DNA from: an uncultured Flavobacteriales bacterium
GTDB lineage: Bacteria; Bacteroidota; Bacteroidia; CAIKAF01
Reading direction: 5' to 3'
Length of the DNA stretch: 64,000 nucleotides
Assembly (NCBI GenBank): GCA_903825395.1
Contig: CAIKAF010000025.1
Location: 1 to 64,000 of the forward strand
The position numbers were made by a program, and so were the translations under genes. The notes under the pieces are model-generated. The model had not been told where the DNA came from, ran no database searches, and was given only the letters and a program-made list of their open reading frames with translations. The number at the start of each line of letters is the position of its first letter. Position 1 is the stretch's first letter. Positions 9,445 to 18,800 of the stretch are shown here, in pieces.

Positions 9445-9876
9445 TCAATCAAAAATTCGAAGCAATGACCCATCAAAAGTCGTTTTATAGCGAACCAAAG
9501 GGTATTGACTTGGTCCCGACTCTACCCCTCCGGTAATAATATTAAACCTACTGCCGCAGGCATTCCCCGGACAATCTATATCGGTAAGGTAAAACCCGTT
9601 CGACTCTAAGCTTACCCTTCCACAATCCCCCGTATGGTTCGACGGGCAATGAAGTTCATACGCATTAAATTGATCTATACTGACCCGATAAATTAAAATT
9701 CCTCGGCTACCACCAGGTATCAAGGCATATCCCCCAACCGCTTGCAAATCAACAAAATCCGGATCAAAAACATAGAGAGATATGTCAACCGGAACCCTAG
9801 GAACTCCCGGTGGATATATCGGCGTACAGGCCTGAAGGCCTAAAAAAAGCACCAAAGAAATGAGCGTTTTCTTCAT
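9445..9876 (-). CDS. lipoprotein with Rieske-like fold and altered ligands
   Basis: A 143-residue lipoprotein (signal MKKTLISLVLFLGLQAC, lipobox LQAC). The C-terminal half follows a Rieske [2Fe-2S] domain: a first ligand loop YELHCPSNH, a second loop DIDCPGNACGSRFNI, then the GGVESGPSQYPLVRY segment that in Rieske proteins follows the second Cys-x2-His. The canonical Cys-x-His and Cys-x2-His pairs are not present as such; the second loop has Cys-x4-Cys-Gly-Ser instead of a His. It may bind a different metal centre or none. It is transcribed away from the divergent metalloprotease-like gene 22 bases away. Confidence 0.65.
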   Translation of the reverse strand: MKKTLISLVLFLGLQACTPIYPPGVPRVPVDISLYVFDPDFVDLQAVGGYALIPGGSRGILIYRVSIDQFNAYELHCPSNHTGDCGRVSLESNGFYLTDIDCPGNACGSRFNIITGGVESGPSQYPLVRYKTTFDGSLLRIFD

Positions 9877-9898
9877 GTAAAGCGTAAATTTCGGGATT

Positions 9899-12010
9899 AT
9901 GCGGCAATTTAGGCTGTTTTTACTTCAGGTTCTTCCTTTGTTTTTTTCCACCAACCCTGGTTTTTCTCAGTTGGCCATGGAAAATGGATTCCTTTTGCCT
10001 CCCAAAGATACCCTGTATGCCCTCATGGTTTTTGCCGAAGTAGATTATTCGGAACGCTGCCCGGGTAATCTTGGAGAACCCTGGATTTCAGATTGGACCA
10101 CCCACCCGGGTGGTACCTTACCCCCTCCACAAGCACCCCTTCTTCTTAGCCCTTTCCCAAACCAGGAAAATCCCGGCCTTGTGACACTATTTTATGAGCA
10201 GGCATCGTTCGGGCAATACCAACTGCTGGGCGATTTTATTCCGGAGGTGTTTTCCATCCCTTGCAGCGCTTTACGACCCAAAGAGTATGGCATCCTTCCT
10301 GTGGTTGAAAAGTTGGGACAATTTCTAAACCACCAAGGCTGGAAAACGGCTCAAGGCCTTCCTGCTTATGTTTTTGACCAATGGACGACCACCCGCCCCG
10401 GACAACCCAAAATTAAAAAAGCCGATGGCAAGGTGGATTTGCTCTACGTCATTTGGAAAAACAATCGATACCTGCACGGCATGTCGACCCTTGACCATTC
10501 CGGCTACGGGGTCACTGCATACCAAAGCCCCGCCTTTGGGCCATTCCTAGGTACCAACAGCGCCGCTTCATTCAACCAAGGAAAAGGAGTTGGACATAGC
10601 CTGCATGTTTTGGTATGCGAACACTTGCACGGGCTTTTTGGCGGAAATCATTGGCATTCCGGCGGCGGAGCCGGAACCCATTGCCTTCCCATACCCCCAG
10701 CCAATTACGGACTAACCGGCCAAATGAATTCCAGCATGATTTCATTCTCCGCCTGGGATCGCTGGATGATGAACTGGAAGGCCCCAACAAAAAAATTCCT
10801 AATCTCTGCCCCCAATGCCAACGGACAGGAAACCAATACTGAAAACCTAGAGGCCGAATTGGGCCCCGCCAAGGAAGTGTTTTGGCTGCGTGATTTTAGA
10901 ACAACCGGCGATGCTCTGCGCATTCAACTCCCCTATTTAAATTCAGACAGCCTAAGCTCTAAAGTCAAAAACCAATACCTCTGGCTGGAATACCGAAGCA
11001 TGAACCACCCCACCGAAGAATACCTGAGCCCTCAGCACGATTGCGCCGTTCGCCCCAACAAGCAATTGGAACGAGGAAGCCCGGGGGTTTATGCATACAT
11101 ACAGATTGGAAAAGACCAACGCACCGGAGGACCCGAATTGTACGCAGAACGACCCGATCTCCCAAACAGCCTGGGCTCTTTTCTTTTTCCTCTTCCTGCC
11201 GATGGGCGTTGGGATTTCGCTTTCCGAACCGACCTTAACGCCAAACCACATGGTGGCGCCTGCAGCTGGGGAAATGCCGCCATACCCATTGACCGAAACA
11301 GAAGCCTGCCCAATCCTTTTACGGGATTGCACGACCTTTATCTGGCTTTTGATGCCAACCAAGACGGCAGTCTATTGGGCCGAGAAGACCTCATGCCCGG
11401 ACTCGCCGAAACCGAAGGAGATTCCATAAAATGGACCTACAGAAAAGGCGGCGATGGATTCGATGCCTTTGGCAAATGGAGCGGAAATCAGGAACTAAGC
11501 CTTTCAAGCAACCCGGCTCCCCTTCCGGTGTACACCCAAACTACGCATTACGAATCAGGCTGGACCGCCAACCCTATCGCAGCACATGAAAACCGTAAAA
11601 TTCACCTGAACGGACTACGAATTACCTTCGAAGATGAACCCGACAACTTCCGGGCAAAAGTGACCTTGGAACGCCAAATATATACCCTGTACGGTAAGTT
11701 GCGCTGGTGCGGCCACATCGTTCTGCATGGAACCCATAAACCCAACTTGCGCATTCAAAAGGGCTGCCGACTTTCCCTAGAACAAGGCCAAAGCCCCGTC
11801 GTTGCAAAATCCAGCCCCCAAAACCCAAATATGCTGGAAAATACTACCCTTGAATTGAAAACCGGCTCATCCCTACACATCGAACGGGGTGGCCGACTCG
11901 TACTAAAAGCCGGAACAACCCTACTGGTTCAACCCGGAGCAAATTTGATTAAACACAAAGGCGGTAAAATAAAGGTCCATAAACAAGCTAAAATTGTGTA
12001 TGTCCGCTAA
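9899..12010 (+). CDS. secreted M6-like metalloprotease-like protein with Cys in the zinc motif
   Basis: A 703-residue secreted protein with a signal peptide (about residues 1-23). Around residue 240 it has the segment CEHLHGLFGGNHWHSGGG. This matches the HExxH zinc-binding helix of M6-type (immune inhibitor A-like) peptidases followed by an (F/L)GGN turn, but the first ligand position is Cys240, then E241, H242 and H244. It may be an inactivated relative or use Cys as ligand. The middle is a beta-rich region and the last 130 residues are rows of short hydrophobic strands (LRIQKGCRLSLEQG, LHIERGGRLVLKAG) like a beta-helix rather than a T9SS tail. Its stop overlaps the next gene by 11 bases, so the two are co-transcribed. 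Confidence 0.6.
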   Translation: MRQFRLFLLQVLPLFFSTNPGFSQLAMENGFLLPPKDTLYALMVFAEVDYSERCPGNLGEPWISDWTTHPGGTLPPPQAPLLLSPFPNQENPGLVTLFYEQASFGQYQLLGDFIPEVFSIPCSALRPKEYGILPVVEKLGQFLNHQGWKTAQGLPAYVFDQWTTTRPGQPKIKKADGKVDLLYVIWKNNRYLHGMSTLDHSGYGVTAYQSPAFGPFLGTNSAASFNQGKGVGHSLHVLVCEHLHGLFGGNHWHSGGGAGTHCLPIPPANYGLTGQMNSSMISFSAWDRWMMNWKAPTKKFLISAPNANGQETNTENLEAELGPAKEVFWLRDFRTTGDALRIQLPYLNSDSLSSKVKNQYLWLEYRSMNHPTEEYLSPQHDCAVRPNKQLERGSPGVYAYIQIGKDQRTGGPELYAERPDLPNSLGSFLFPLPADGRWDFAFRTDLNAKPHGGACSWGNAAIPIDRNRSLPNPFTGLHDLYLAFDANQDGSLLGREDLMPGLAETEGDSIKWTYRKGGDGFDAFGKWSGNQELSLSSNPAPLPVYTQTTHYESGWTANPIAAHENRKIHLNGLRITFEDEPDNFRAKVTLERQIYTLYGKLRWCGHIVLHGTHKPNLRIQKGCRLSLEQGQSPVVAKSSPQNPNMLENTTLELKTGSSLHIERGGRLVLKAGTTLLVQPGANLIKHKGGKIKVHKQAKIVYVR

Positions 12011-12449
12011 TCGATATGCCACCCTTTGCCTGGTCTTAAGCCTGTTCTTTTGCACAGCATGCGGAAGCACCCGAAACAATCGGTTCGGAAATCAAGTGAA
12101 TAAAACAGGAAAAAAAGCCCGCGTCCAATCCAATACAAAATCAAAACACCTAAATGCAAAAAAACGCGCTGAATTGCATACCCTTGATTTTTTAGGCGGA
12201 GAATCGAGCATGGATAAAAAAGAACGCCGTAAAAAAGCCAAATCCGCCGATAAAGCTGAAAAACAAAAGGAAAAAGATACAGAACTAACCACCAAGAAAA
12301 CGCTGACCAAAGCTCAAAAAAAGGCCCTGGAAAAAAAGAAAAAGGAAGCTAAAAAACGACACATGGACATCCAGGATAAAGCCACCCAAAAACGCATGAA
12401 AAAAAACAGACGCAAAGCCAAAAAATTCATGAAAAAAGCCGGTGCTTAA
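12000..12449 (+). CDS. small lysine-rich lipoprotein
   Basis: A 149-residue protein starting at ATG 12000 inside the end of the preceding gene. It has a lipoprotein signal (LCLVLSLFFCTACGS, lipobox FCTAC) and then a highly charged, Lys/Ala/Glu-rich helical stretch to the end, with runs such as KKTLTKAQKKALEKKKKEAK. I recognise no family. A possible role in binding peptidoglycan or nucleic acid would be guesswork. Translational coupling to the upstream gene suggests they work together. Confidence 0.65.
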   Translation: MSANRYATLCLVLSLFFCTACGSTRNNRFGNQVNKTGKKARVQSNTKSKHLNAKKRAELHTLDFLGGESSMDKKERRKKAKSADKAEKQKEKDTELTTKKTLTKAQKKALEKKKKEAKKRHMDIQDKATQKRMKKNRRKAKKFMKKAGA

Positions 12450-12530
12450 CCTTTGATTAGTATGGCTACCCCCTTTTTCCCAACCTTTACCAATCGTATA
12501 AAATTCAACAGAATTAAGTTGAATTTAATC

Positions 12531-12538
12531 TAATTTTG
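12531..12538 (+). promoter_or_regulatory. -7 promoter element of the subtilase gene
   Basis: TAATTTTG matches TAnnTTTG and ends 4 bases before ATG 12543, giving an almost leaderless transcript. Confidence 0.55.
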
Positions 12539-12542
12539 AAGC

Positions 12543-14675
12543 ATGCAATTACGATTCCCTCTTGCTTTCTTTTTCTGTTTTTTTACGGCTGCAACGCAAG
12601 CTCAACAGTTGGACGCTCTTCTAAACGGTAGCCTGAACGGACATACATCCTCAGCCTTTTCCGAAATATCAATCCAAGGAAAAAGATATTGGTCTGTTCT
12701 GGCCAAAGTAAACCCTAGCTTTTCCACAGAAACGGCATTGGACAGAGGTATTCTTTGCGGAAAACCTGCCGGAAATGTGCTCTCCCTTAAGGTGCCGGTA
12801 GGGCAAACCCAAAGCTTAATCAACCTGCCCGGACTCGAAATGGCTATGGCCGCTCCTAAGGCATCTCCTCTTTTGGAACGAGCGCGAAAAGACACCCGTG
12901 CAGATAGCGTTCATCAAGGATTTTCATTGCCTACTCCGCTGCGCGGTAAAGATGTGATGATCGGAATTACCGATTGGGGATTTGATTATAGCCACCCTAC
13001 CTTTTACGATAGCGCCTTACAGCAAACCCGAATTGTGGCCGCTTGGGATCAGTTTAAACGCTCTGGCCCCGCACCAAATTCCGGATACGGAACCGAATAT
13101 ACATCTCCCGCCGAGTTGATTCAGGCAGGAACCGATACTTCAAATATCTACGATGTGCATTACCACGGTACTCATGTAGCTGGCATTGCTGCCGGAGCAG
13201 GAGCAGGAACAGCTCATGTTGGAATGGCCCCGGAAGCTGATCTGTTGCTGGTTACTTTTTTGGTCGATGCCGGTGCCGTTCTCGATGCCTTCCAATGGAT
13301 GAAAGAAAAAGCCGACCAAGCCGGAAAACGATTGGTGGTAAATATGAGCTGGGGCCTCTATTACATCGGAACCCTAGACGGTCAATCCCTTCTTAGCCAA
13401 GCTATGGATGCCCTGGCTCAACAAGGCGTTGTTTTTGTTTCCTCCGCCGGCAACAACGGAGACGTCAATTTCCACCTCGATTATACCTTTTCTTCCGATA
13501 CCATCCGCAGCGGCGTAGAAATGTACCCCTTCAGTGCCCACCCCAATATGTGGGGCCAATGCCTCAGTTTTTGGGGCGAACCCGCTCAGCCCTTTTCCGT
13601 TCAAATTGAAATTCGAAACAACTCAAACCAATGGTTGGCATCCAGCTTTTGGTACCACAGCAGTCAAGGCCCCGCTTGGTTGCCCGATACAACCATTTAT
13701 GCCGGTGGCGACAGCGTTCGCATTTCCGTACTTCTGGAATCCGCTCACTTGCTAAACCAACGACCACATGCCCAAATTAAGGTCCAGCAAATTTCGGGTA
13801 ACCTAAAAATAAATATGGTGGCTACCGCATCCTCCGGCCGACTACATGCCTGGAACGTCACAGAACTAAACAATGGAGTTGGAAACTGGGGCATGCCCTT
13901 TTCCGCTTGGGGCTCAGGCTGGATTCAAGGAAATCGAGACTATGGAATCGGAGAACCGGCTTGCGCAGCTTCGGTACTCGCCGTAGCTTCACATACCCCA
14001 GAGTTCTATCCCGCTCCCGGAAGCCCGATGGCCAACGGATACCTTTCCCTGTTCAGCAGCAAAGGCCCCCTAATCACCGGGAAAATGAAACCCGATGTTT
14101 CGGCACCCGGCGGAAACATTACTTCGGCTGTCAATTCATACACCAACGCATCCTATACCTTCGCCGCTTCCGTTCCTTTTAACGGCAGAAATTACCCTTT
14201 CGGAAAAGCCAGTGGAACATCTATGGCCTCTCCTGCCGCCGCTGGCGTAGCCGCTTTGGTTCTTCAAGCCAATCCAAATTTGAGCGCAGAACAGGTGCGC
14301 AACATTCTGCGCGAAACGGCCCGAGAAGACATCCGCACGGGCTCCCTACACGATTCAGGCCATGTGCAATGGGGACATGGAAAGGTTGATGCCATGGCCG
14401 CAGTTCTCAAAGCGCTTAGCATCAGCAATATGGAATTAATTGGAACGGGGAATTCTGTTTCTGTTTTCCCAAATCCCAGCCAGGGTACGGTTCAAATAAA
14501 CAGCCTAAATTGGCCGACCGATGGTCTTGAAGCTGAAATCTTCGACAGCATGGGCCGGCGAATCCGACAACTGCGACTATTCGCCAGCCACAGCAGCAGC
14601 ATCGAACCTCCACTACCCAAAGGCACATACCTGCTCAGCTGCGGCCGCTTACACTGGAAACTTCTAATAAATTAA
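12543..14675 (+). CDS. secreted S8 subtilisin-like serine peptidase with T9SS type A tail
   Basis: A 710-residue exported protease. A signal peptide ends near AATQAQ. The catalytic triad is visible: Asp at about residue 144 (GITDWGFDYSHPTF), His at about 208 (YHGTHVAGIAAGAG) and Ser at about 560 (SGTSMASPAAAGVAALVL), with the oxyanion Asn in SSAGNNGD. The D-W-G in place of D-T-G is common in Bacteroidota subtilases. An insert of roughly 130 residues between His and Ser probably forms an accessory beta domain. The C-terminus (VFPNPSQGTVQI ... GTYLL) is a T9SS type A sorting domain, so it should be exported through the outer membrane. It is likely transcribed from its own promoter at 12531. Confidence 0.92.
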   Translation: MQLRFPLAFFFCFFTAATQAQQLDALLNGSLNGHTSSAFSEISIQGKRYWSVLAKVNPSFSTETALDRGILCGKPAGNVLSLKVPVGQTQSLINLPGLEMAMAAPKASPLLERARKDTRADSVHQGFSLPTPLRGKDVMIGITDWGFDYSHPTFYDSALQQTRIVAAWDQFKRSGPAPNSGYGTEYTSPAELIQAGTDTSNIYDVHYHGTHVAGIAAGAGAGTAHVGMAPEADLLLVTFLVDAGAVLDAFQWMKEKADQAGKRLVVNMSWGLYYIGTLDGQSLLSQAMDALAQQGVVFVSSAGNNGDVNFHLDYTFSSDTIRSGVEMYPFSAHPNMWGQCLSFWGEPAQPFSVQIEIRNNSNQWLASSFWYHSSQGPAWLPDTTIYAGGDSVRISVLLESAHLLNQRPHAQIKVQQISGNLKINMVATASSGRLHAWNVTELNNGVGNWGMPFSAWGSGWIQGNRDYGIGEPACAASVLAVASHTPEFYPAPGSPMANGYLSLFSSKGPLITGKMKPDVSAPGGNITSAVNSYTNASYTFAASVPFNGRNYPFGKASGTSMASPAAAGVAALVLQANPNLSAEQVRNILRETAREDIRTGSLHDSGHVQWGHGKVDAMAAVLKALSISNMELIGTGNSVSVFPNPSQGTVQINSLNWPTDGLEAEIFDSMGRRIRQLRLFASHSSSIEPPLPKGTYLLSCGRLHWKLLIN

Positions 14676-14716
14676 GATTCACCTCTTACTTTTTTAGTCT
14701 ATTAAAGGGAAGAATT

Positions 14717-14859
14717 TGGGCGGCAAACGGGCTTTCACAGGTAGGCCGCGGTTGGCATCGGGTTGCCCTTGGCCTGCGGTGGCTCCTAAAGTCGCCTCCT
14801 CGGCCTAAGGTCAGCAGCCGCTGCCAACCTGGCGGGCTACCTTGTTCAATCCCTGCCGC
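14717..14859 (-). repeat. R2: GC-rich intergenic R element
   Basis: R element in the minus orientation between the convergent ends of the subtilase and amn genes. On the plus strand it runs from TGGGCGGCAAACGGGCTTTC through GGTGGCTCCTAAAGTCGCCTC to TTCAATCCCTGCCGC. Its inner arms (GGTTGGC ... GCCAACC) are complementary but differ in sequence from those of other copies. Confidence 0.85.
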
Positions 14860-14887
14860 AAGGCCTCAAAACCTGAATAAATAGGTT

Positions 14888-15658
14888 TTACTCGAACCGC
14901 AAATGCTTTACCGATTCACCAGAATCCCTAAGCTCCCGCAAGGATTCTATACCAATGTTTAAATGATTGGTGGCAAAATTCTTGGTAACCACAGCATCGT
15001 TCTTGCTGGTCTTAACTCCCTCAGGAACCAATGGATTGTCTGACACCAACAATAAAGCTCCATGCGGTATGCTGTTGGCAAAACCCGTGGTAAATATGGT
15101 GGCTGTTTCCATATCAATGGCACTGGCCCGTATATCTACCAGGTAGTTCTTGAATTTATGATCGTGCTCCCAAACCCTTCTGTTGGTGGTGTACACTGTG
15201 CCCGTAAAATAATCCAACTCAAATTTCCGAATCATGGCCGAAACAGACATTTGAAGCCGAAAACTAGGCAATGCCGGTACCTCGGCCGGCAAATAATCGT
15301 TGGAAGTTCCTTCCCCGCGTATCGCAGCAATCGGCAACACCAAATCTCCTATTTTGGTCTTCTTTAATCCTCCACATTTACCCAAAAATAAGACCGCTCT
15401 TGGAGAAATAGCCGATAATAAATCCATTATGGTCGCCGCCATGGCTGAACCCATACCAAAGTTAATGATGGTGATATTCTCAGCCGTAGCAGACTGCATG
15501 GGCTTCCCTTCTCCCATAACCGGAACTCCAAATTTCTCGGCAAACAAGTCTACATAATTTTGAAAATTAACCAGCAAAATATATTCCCCAAACTGATCTA
15601 AGGGTCTCCCAGTATACCTGGGCAGCCAATCCTTTACTATCTCTTCTTTTGTTTCCAT
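14888..15658 (-). CDS. amn: AMP nucleosidase (short Bacteroidota form)
   Basis: Hydrolyses AMP to adenine and ribose 5-phosphate and belongs to the nucleoside phosphorylase/MTAN fold family. The 256-residue form lacks the long N-terminal regulatory domain of the proteobacterial enzyme. Visible motifs are NFGMGSAMAA and AVLFLGKCGGLK (nucleobase/ribose loops), the active-site segment AIDMETATIFTTGFAN (MetGlu for ribose) and LLLVSDNPLVPEG with the catalytic Asp. The start at 15658 (METKEEIV) is chosen because a -7 element lies 18 bases upstream; an upstream ATG at 15715 would place that element inside the gene. Confidence 0.9.
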   Translation of the reverse strand: METKEEIVKDWLPRYTGRPLDQFGEYILLVNFQNYVDLFAEKFGVPVMGEGKPMQSATAENITIINFGMGSAMAATIMDLLSAISPRAVLFLGKCGGLKKTKIGDLVLPIAAIRGEGTSNDYLPAEVPALPSFRLQMSVSAMIRKFELDYFTGTVYTTNRRVWEHDHKFKNYLVDIRASAIDMETATIFTTGFANSIPHGALLLVSDNPLVPEGVKTSKNDAVVTKNFATNHLNIGIESLRELRDSGESVKHLRFE

Positions 15659-15675
15659 GCAGTTTGATTTATTCT

Positions 15676-15683
15676 CAAAGGTA
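15676..15683 (-). promoter_or_regulatory. -7 promoter element of amn
   Basis: The minus strand reads TACCTTTG, an exact TAnnTTTG match, 18 bases before the start at 15658. The segment 15684-15847 between the divergent amn and adhesin genes is AT-rich and should also hold the adhesin promoter. Confidence 0.6.
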
Positions 15684-15847
15684 ACTTTCCAAGGGCTTAG
15701 AAAAAAACAACGCAAGATTTTGATGGTTTTTTACCTAAAATAAATCCTTTATCAAATTATGTTTAGATAAAATAATGCCTAAAAATGAATTTAAATCACT
15801 CAATTTCATCTAAATTCGTAATCAAACTATTTCTATTTTAAGTAAAA

Positions 15848-18800
15848 ATGCAGAGGGCAATACAAATAGGTTGTACGCTTATCTTTTTTTTCTTAGGCCA
15901 TTTTTTGCAAAATGCCCACGGACAAAGGGATACTCTGTTTTGGTTCGTAGCCCCTGAAGCTGCTCAAAACCATGGCGATCGACCCATTTTATTCCGTTTT
16001 GCTTCGTATGGGCAACAAGCATCCATCTTGATTGAACAGCCTGCCAATCCCAACTTTCCTCCCATGACCTTGAATTTGCCGCCCAACGCGGCTACATCTC
16101 TTGATGTAACTTCTTGGATTAATATGGTGGAAAATAACCCCGCCAATACAGTGCTGAATTACGGCTTTAGAATACGATCAACCGCCGAAATTACAGCCTA
16201 TTACGAAATCAATCCCACCTGCAATTGCAACCCCGATATTTTTACGTTGAAAGGAAACAATGCCCTGGGAACCAGCTTTTTTCTTCCCTTCCAAAATTTT
16301 CTTTCCAATGCCTCCTACGCCCGGTCTGGCTTTGATATTGTAGCTACTCAAAACAACACCAGCATTACCATTACTCCCACCAAAAATATTGTTGGTCACA
16401 ATGCCAATGTTCCCTTTACCATTACACTAAACGCCGGACAAACTTGGAACGGTCGAGCCTCAGGTTTTGGTACCGCCGATCACCTGGAAGGTACGACTGT
16501 TGTTAGCAATAAACCCATAGCCATTACCATCAACGACGATTCCATGTCGGGTGCCCCCTATGGCGGATGCGCCGATATTATGGGCGACCAGATTGTTCCG
16601 GTTAGCCGCGTAGGAGATGAATACATTGTGGTAAAAGGGTACCTGAATGGACCCGATAAGTTTTATGTGCTCGCCACGGCCAATGGAACTACAGTTTCAG
16701 TGAACGGTACTGCTGTAGCTACTTTAAATGCCGGACAAACCTATGTGAACACCCTTAGCAATCCCGTAGCGTATGTCAACACAAGCCAACCTACATATCT
16801 TCTTCATACTACCGGGTTTGGTTGCGAAGTAGGAGGGGCTCTGCTTCCCACCATCGAATGTACAGGCAGCTCAAGCATTGCATTTACTCGATCTACGAAT
16901 GAGTTCTTTGCCCTAAACCTTATCGTTCAAACCGGAGGACAAGGGAGCTTTACCCTGAATGGCAATGCAGCCTTGGTTACCGCCGCCGCATTTAGCCCCG
17001 TCCCAGGTTCAAACGGAGCTTGGATGTATGCCCAAATTAACCTTTCAGGTTCTGTACCCCAAGGTTTAGGATCCAGACTAACCAATTCTACTCACTTGTT
17101 TCACATGGGAATTGTGCATGGTGGAGCTTCTTCCGGTTGCCGATATGGATATTTCAGCGATTACAATAAGTTCCAGTTCAACCTTCAAACACCCCCCGCC
17201 GATACCATCTGTGAAGGAAGCCCCTTTATGCTTCAAGTGGCCCCCATCAACGGAACAACCTACAACTGGACAGGGCCCAATAACTTTACCGCCAACGGCG
17301 ATTCAGTAACCGTGAATCCAGGCCAATTGATCCATGATGGACTGTATATCATCAATGGAAATGTAGGAGCCTGCCCGGTAACTCCAGATACATTTGATTT
17401 AACAGTGATACAGCAGCCGCAAACTCCACAATTGCAATACAACAACCCCCTTTGCGACGGAGATGTGCTTCAACTGCAATCTACACTGCCACAAAACCAT
17501 ACCATTCAATGGTCTGGACCGGCCAATTTTTCAGATTCCATTTCAAATCCTAGCATTTCAAATGTAGATTCTACCCATTCCGGTTTGTATTCAGTACTGG
17601 TATATGATGCCTTTTGCCCCAGCGATACGGCTCAGATTTCTGTAACTGTTCATCCCGTTTTTGCTCATACCCAAACTCCTGTAATCTGCCAAGGAGATTC
17701 CATTTACACTCAAAATGCCTGGCAAACCACTTCAGGAACGTATGTAGATAACCTGAGCTCAATCTTCGGATGCGATAGCGTTGTTACCCGACAACTCACC
17801 GTCAATCCTACCTACAACATTAATCAAAATCCCTCCATTTGCAGAGGACAAACCTATACCCTGCCCAATGGTCAAACCGCTACAAATCCCGGAACATACA
17901 CCTCCCTCCTTTCAACCATTAAAGGCTGCGATAGCCTCATTACATCCCAGCTTATAGTAAATGATACGTTTAGAGTAGCTCAATTCCCGTTTATTTGCAG
18001 CGGAGACAGTCTTCAACTTCCTGATTTGAGCTATGTCACTCAAGCAGGACTGCATTCAGTTACCCTGAACACCATTCACGGATGCGATTCTACCATTGAC
18101 CTGAACCTCTCCCTTTGGCCAACCTACAACCAACAACAGGCCGATTCCGTTTGCCAAGGACAAACCTATACTTTACCCAACGGACAAACAACCACTCAAG
18201 GCGGAGCCTTTATTTCAAATTTGAGTTCCATCAATGGCTGCGATAGCACCATCATCACTATCTTATACCTGAAACCTACCTACAATTTAACCCAATCTCC
18301 AGGCATTTGCGAAGGACAATCCTATACCCTTCCTCATGGACAAATTGTTACAACAGCAGGCTCTTACGTTTCAAATCTCAGCACGGTATTTGGCTGCGAT
18401 AGCACCATAACGACAAACTTAAGTGTTGAAGACACCTTTTTCGTGGCTGTACAACCCCAAATATGCCAAGGTCAATCTCATACCCTACCCAATGGAAATA
18501 CGGTACAACAAGCCGGAAATTATTCAGTAACGCTTTCTTCAGTAGCGGGTTGTGATTCCATTGTTCTTACTCAATTGAGCGTGGCTCCTGTGTATTCACT
18601 CAGCCCTCAAATCGGACTTTGCCAAGGAGATTCTCTTCAATTGCCCGACGGATCTTTTGTTCTTTCAGCCGGAAACTACCCAACATTACTGAGCAGCAGC
18701 CAAGGCTGCGACAGCTTAATTACAACTCAGGTTGTTCAACATTTAACCTATCAAACCACCGATAACCGAGGGTTTTGCCAAGGTGGGTCGTTTATTTTAC

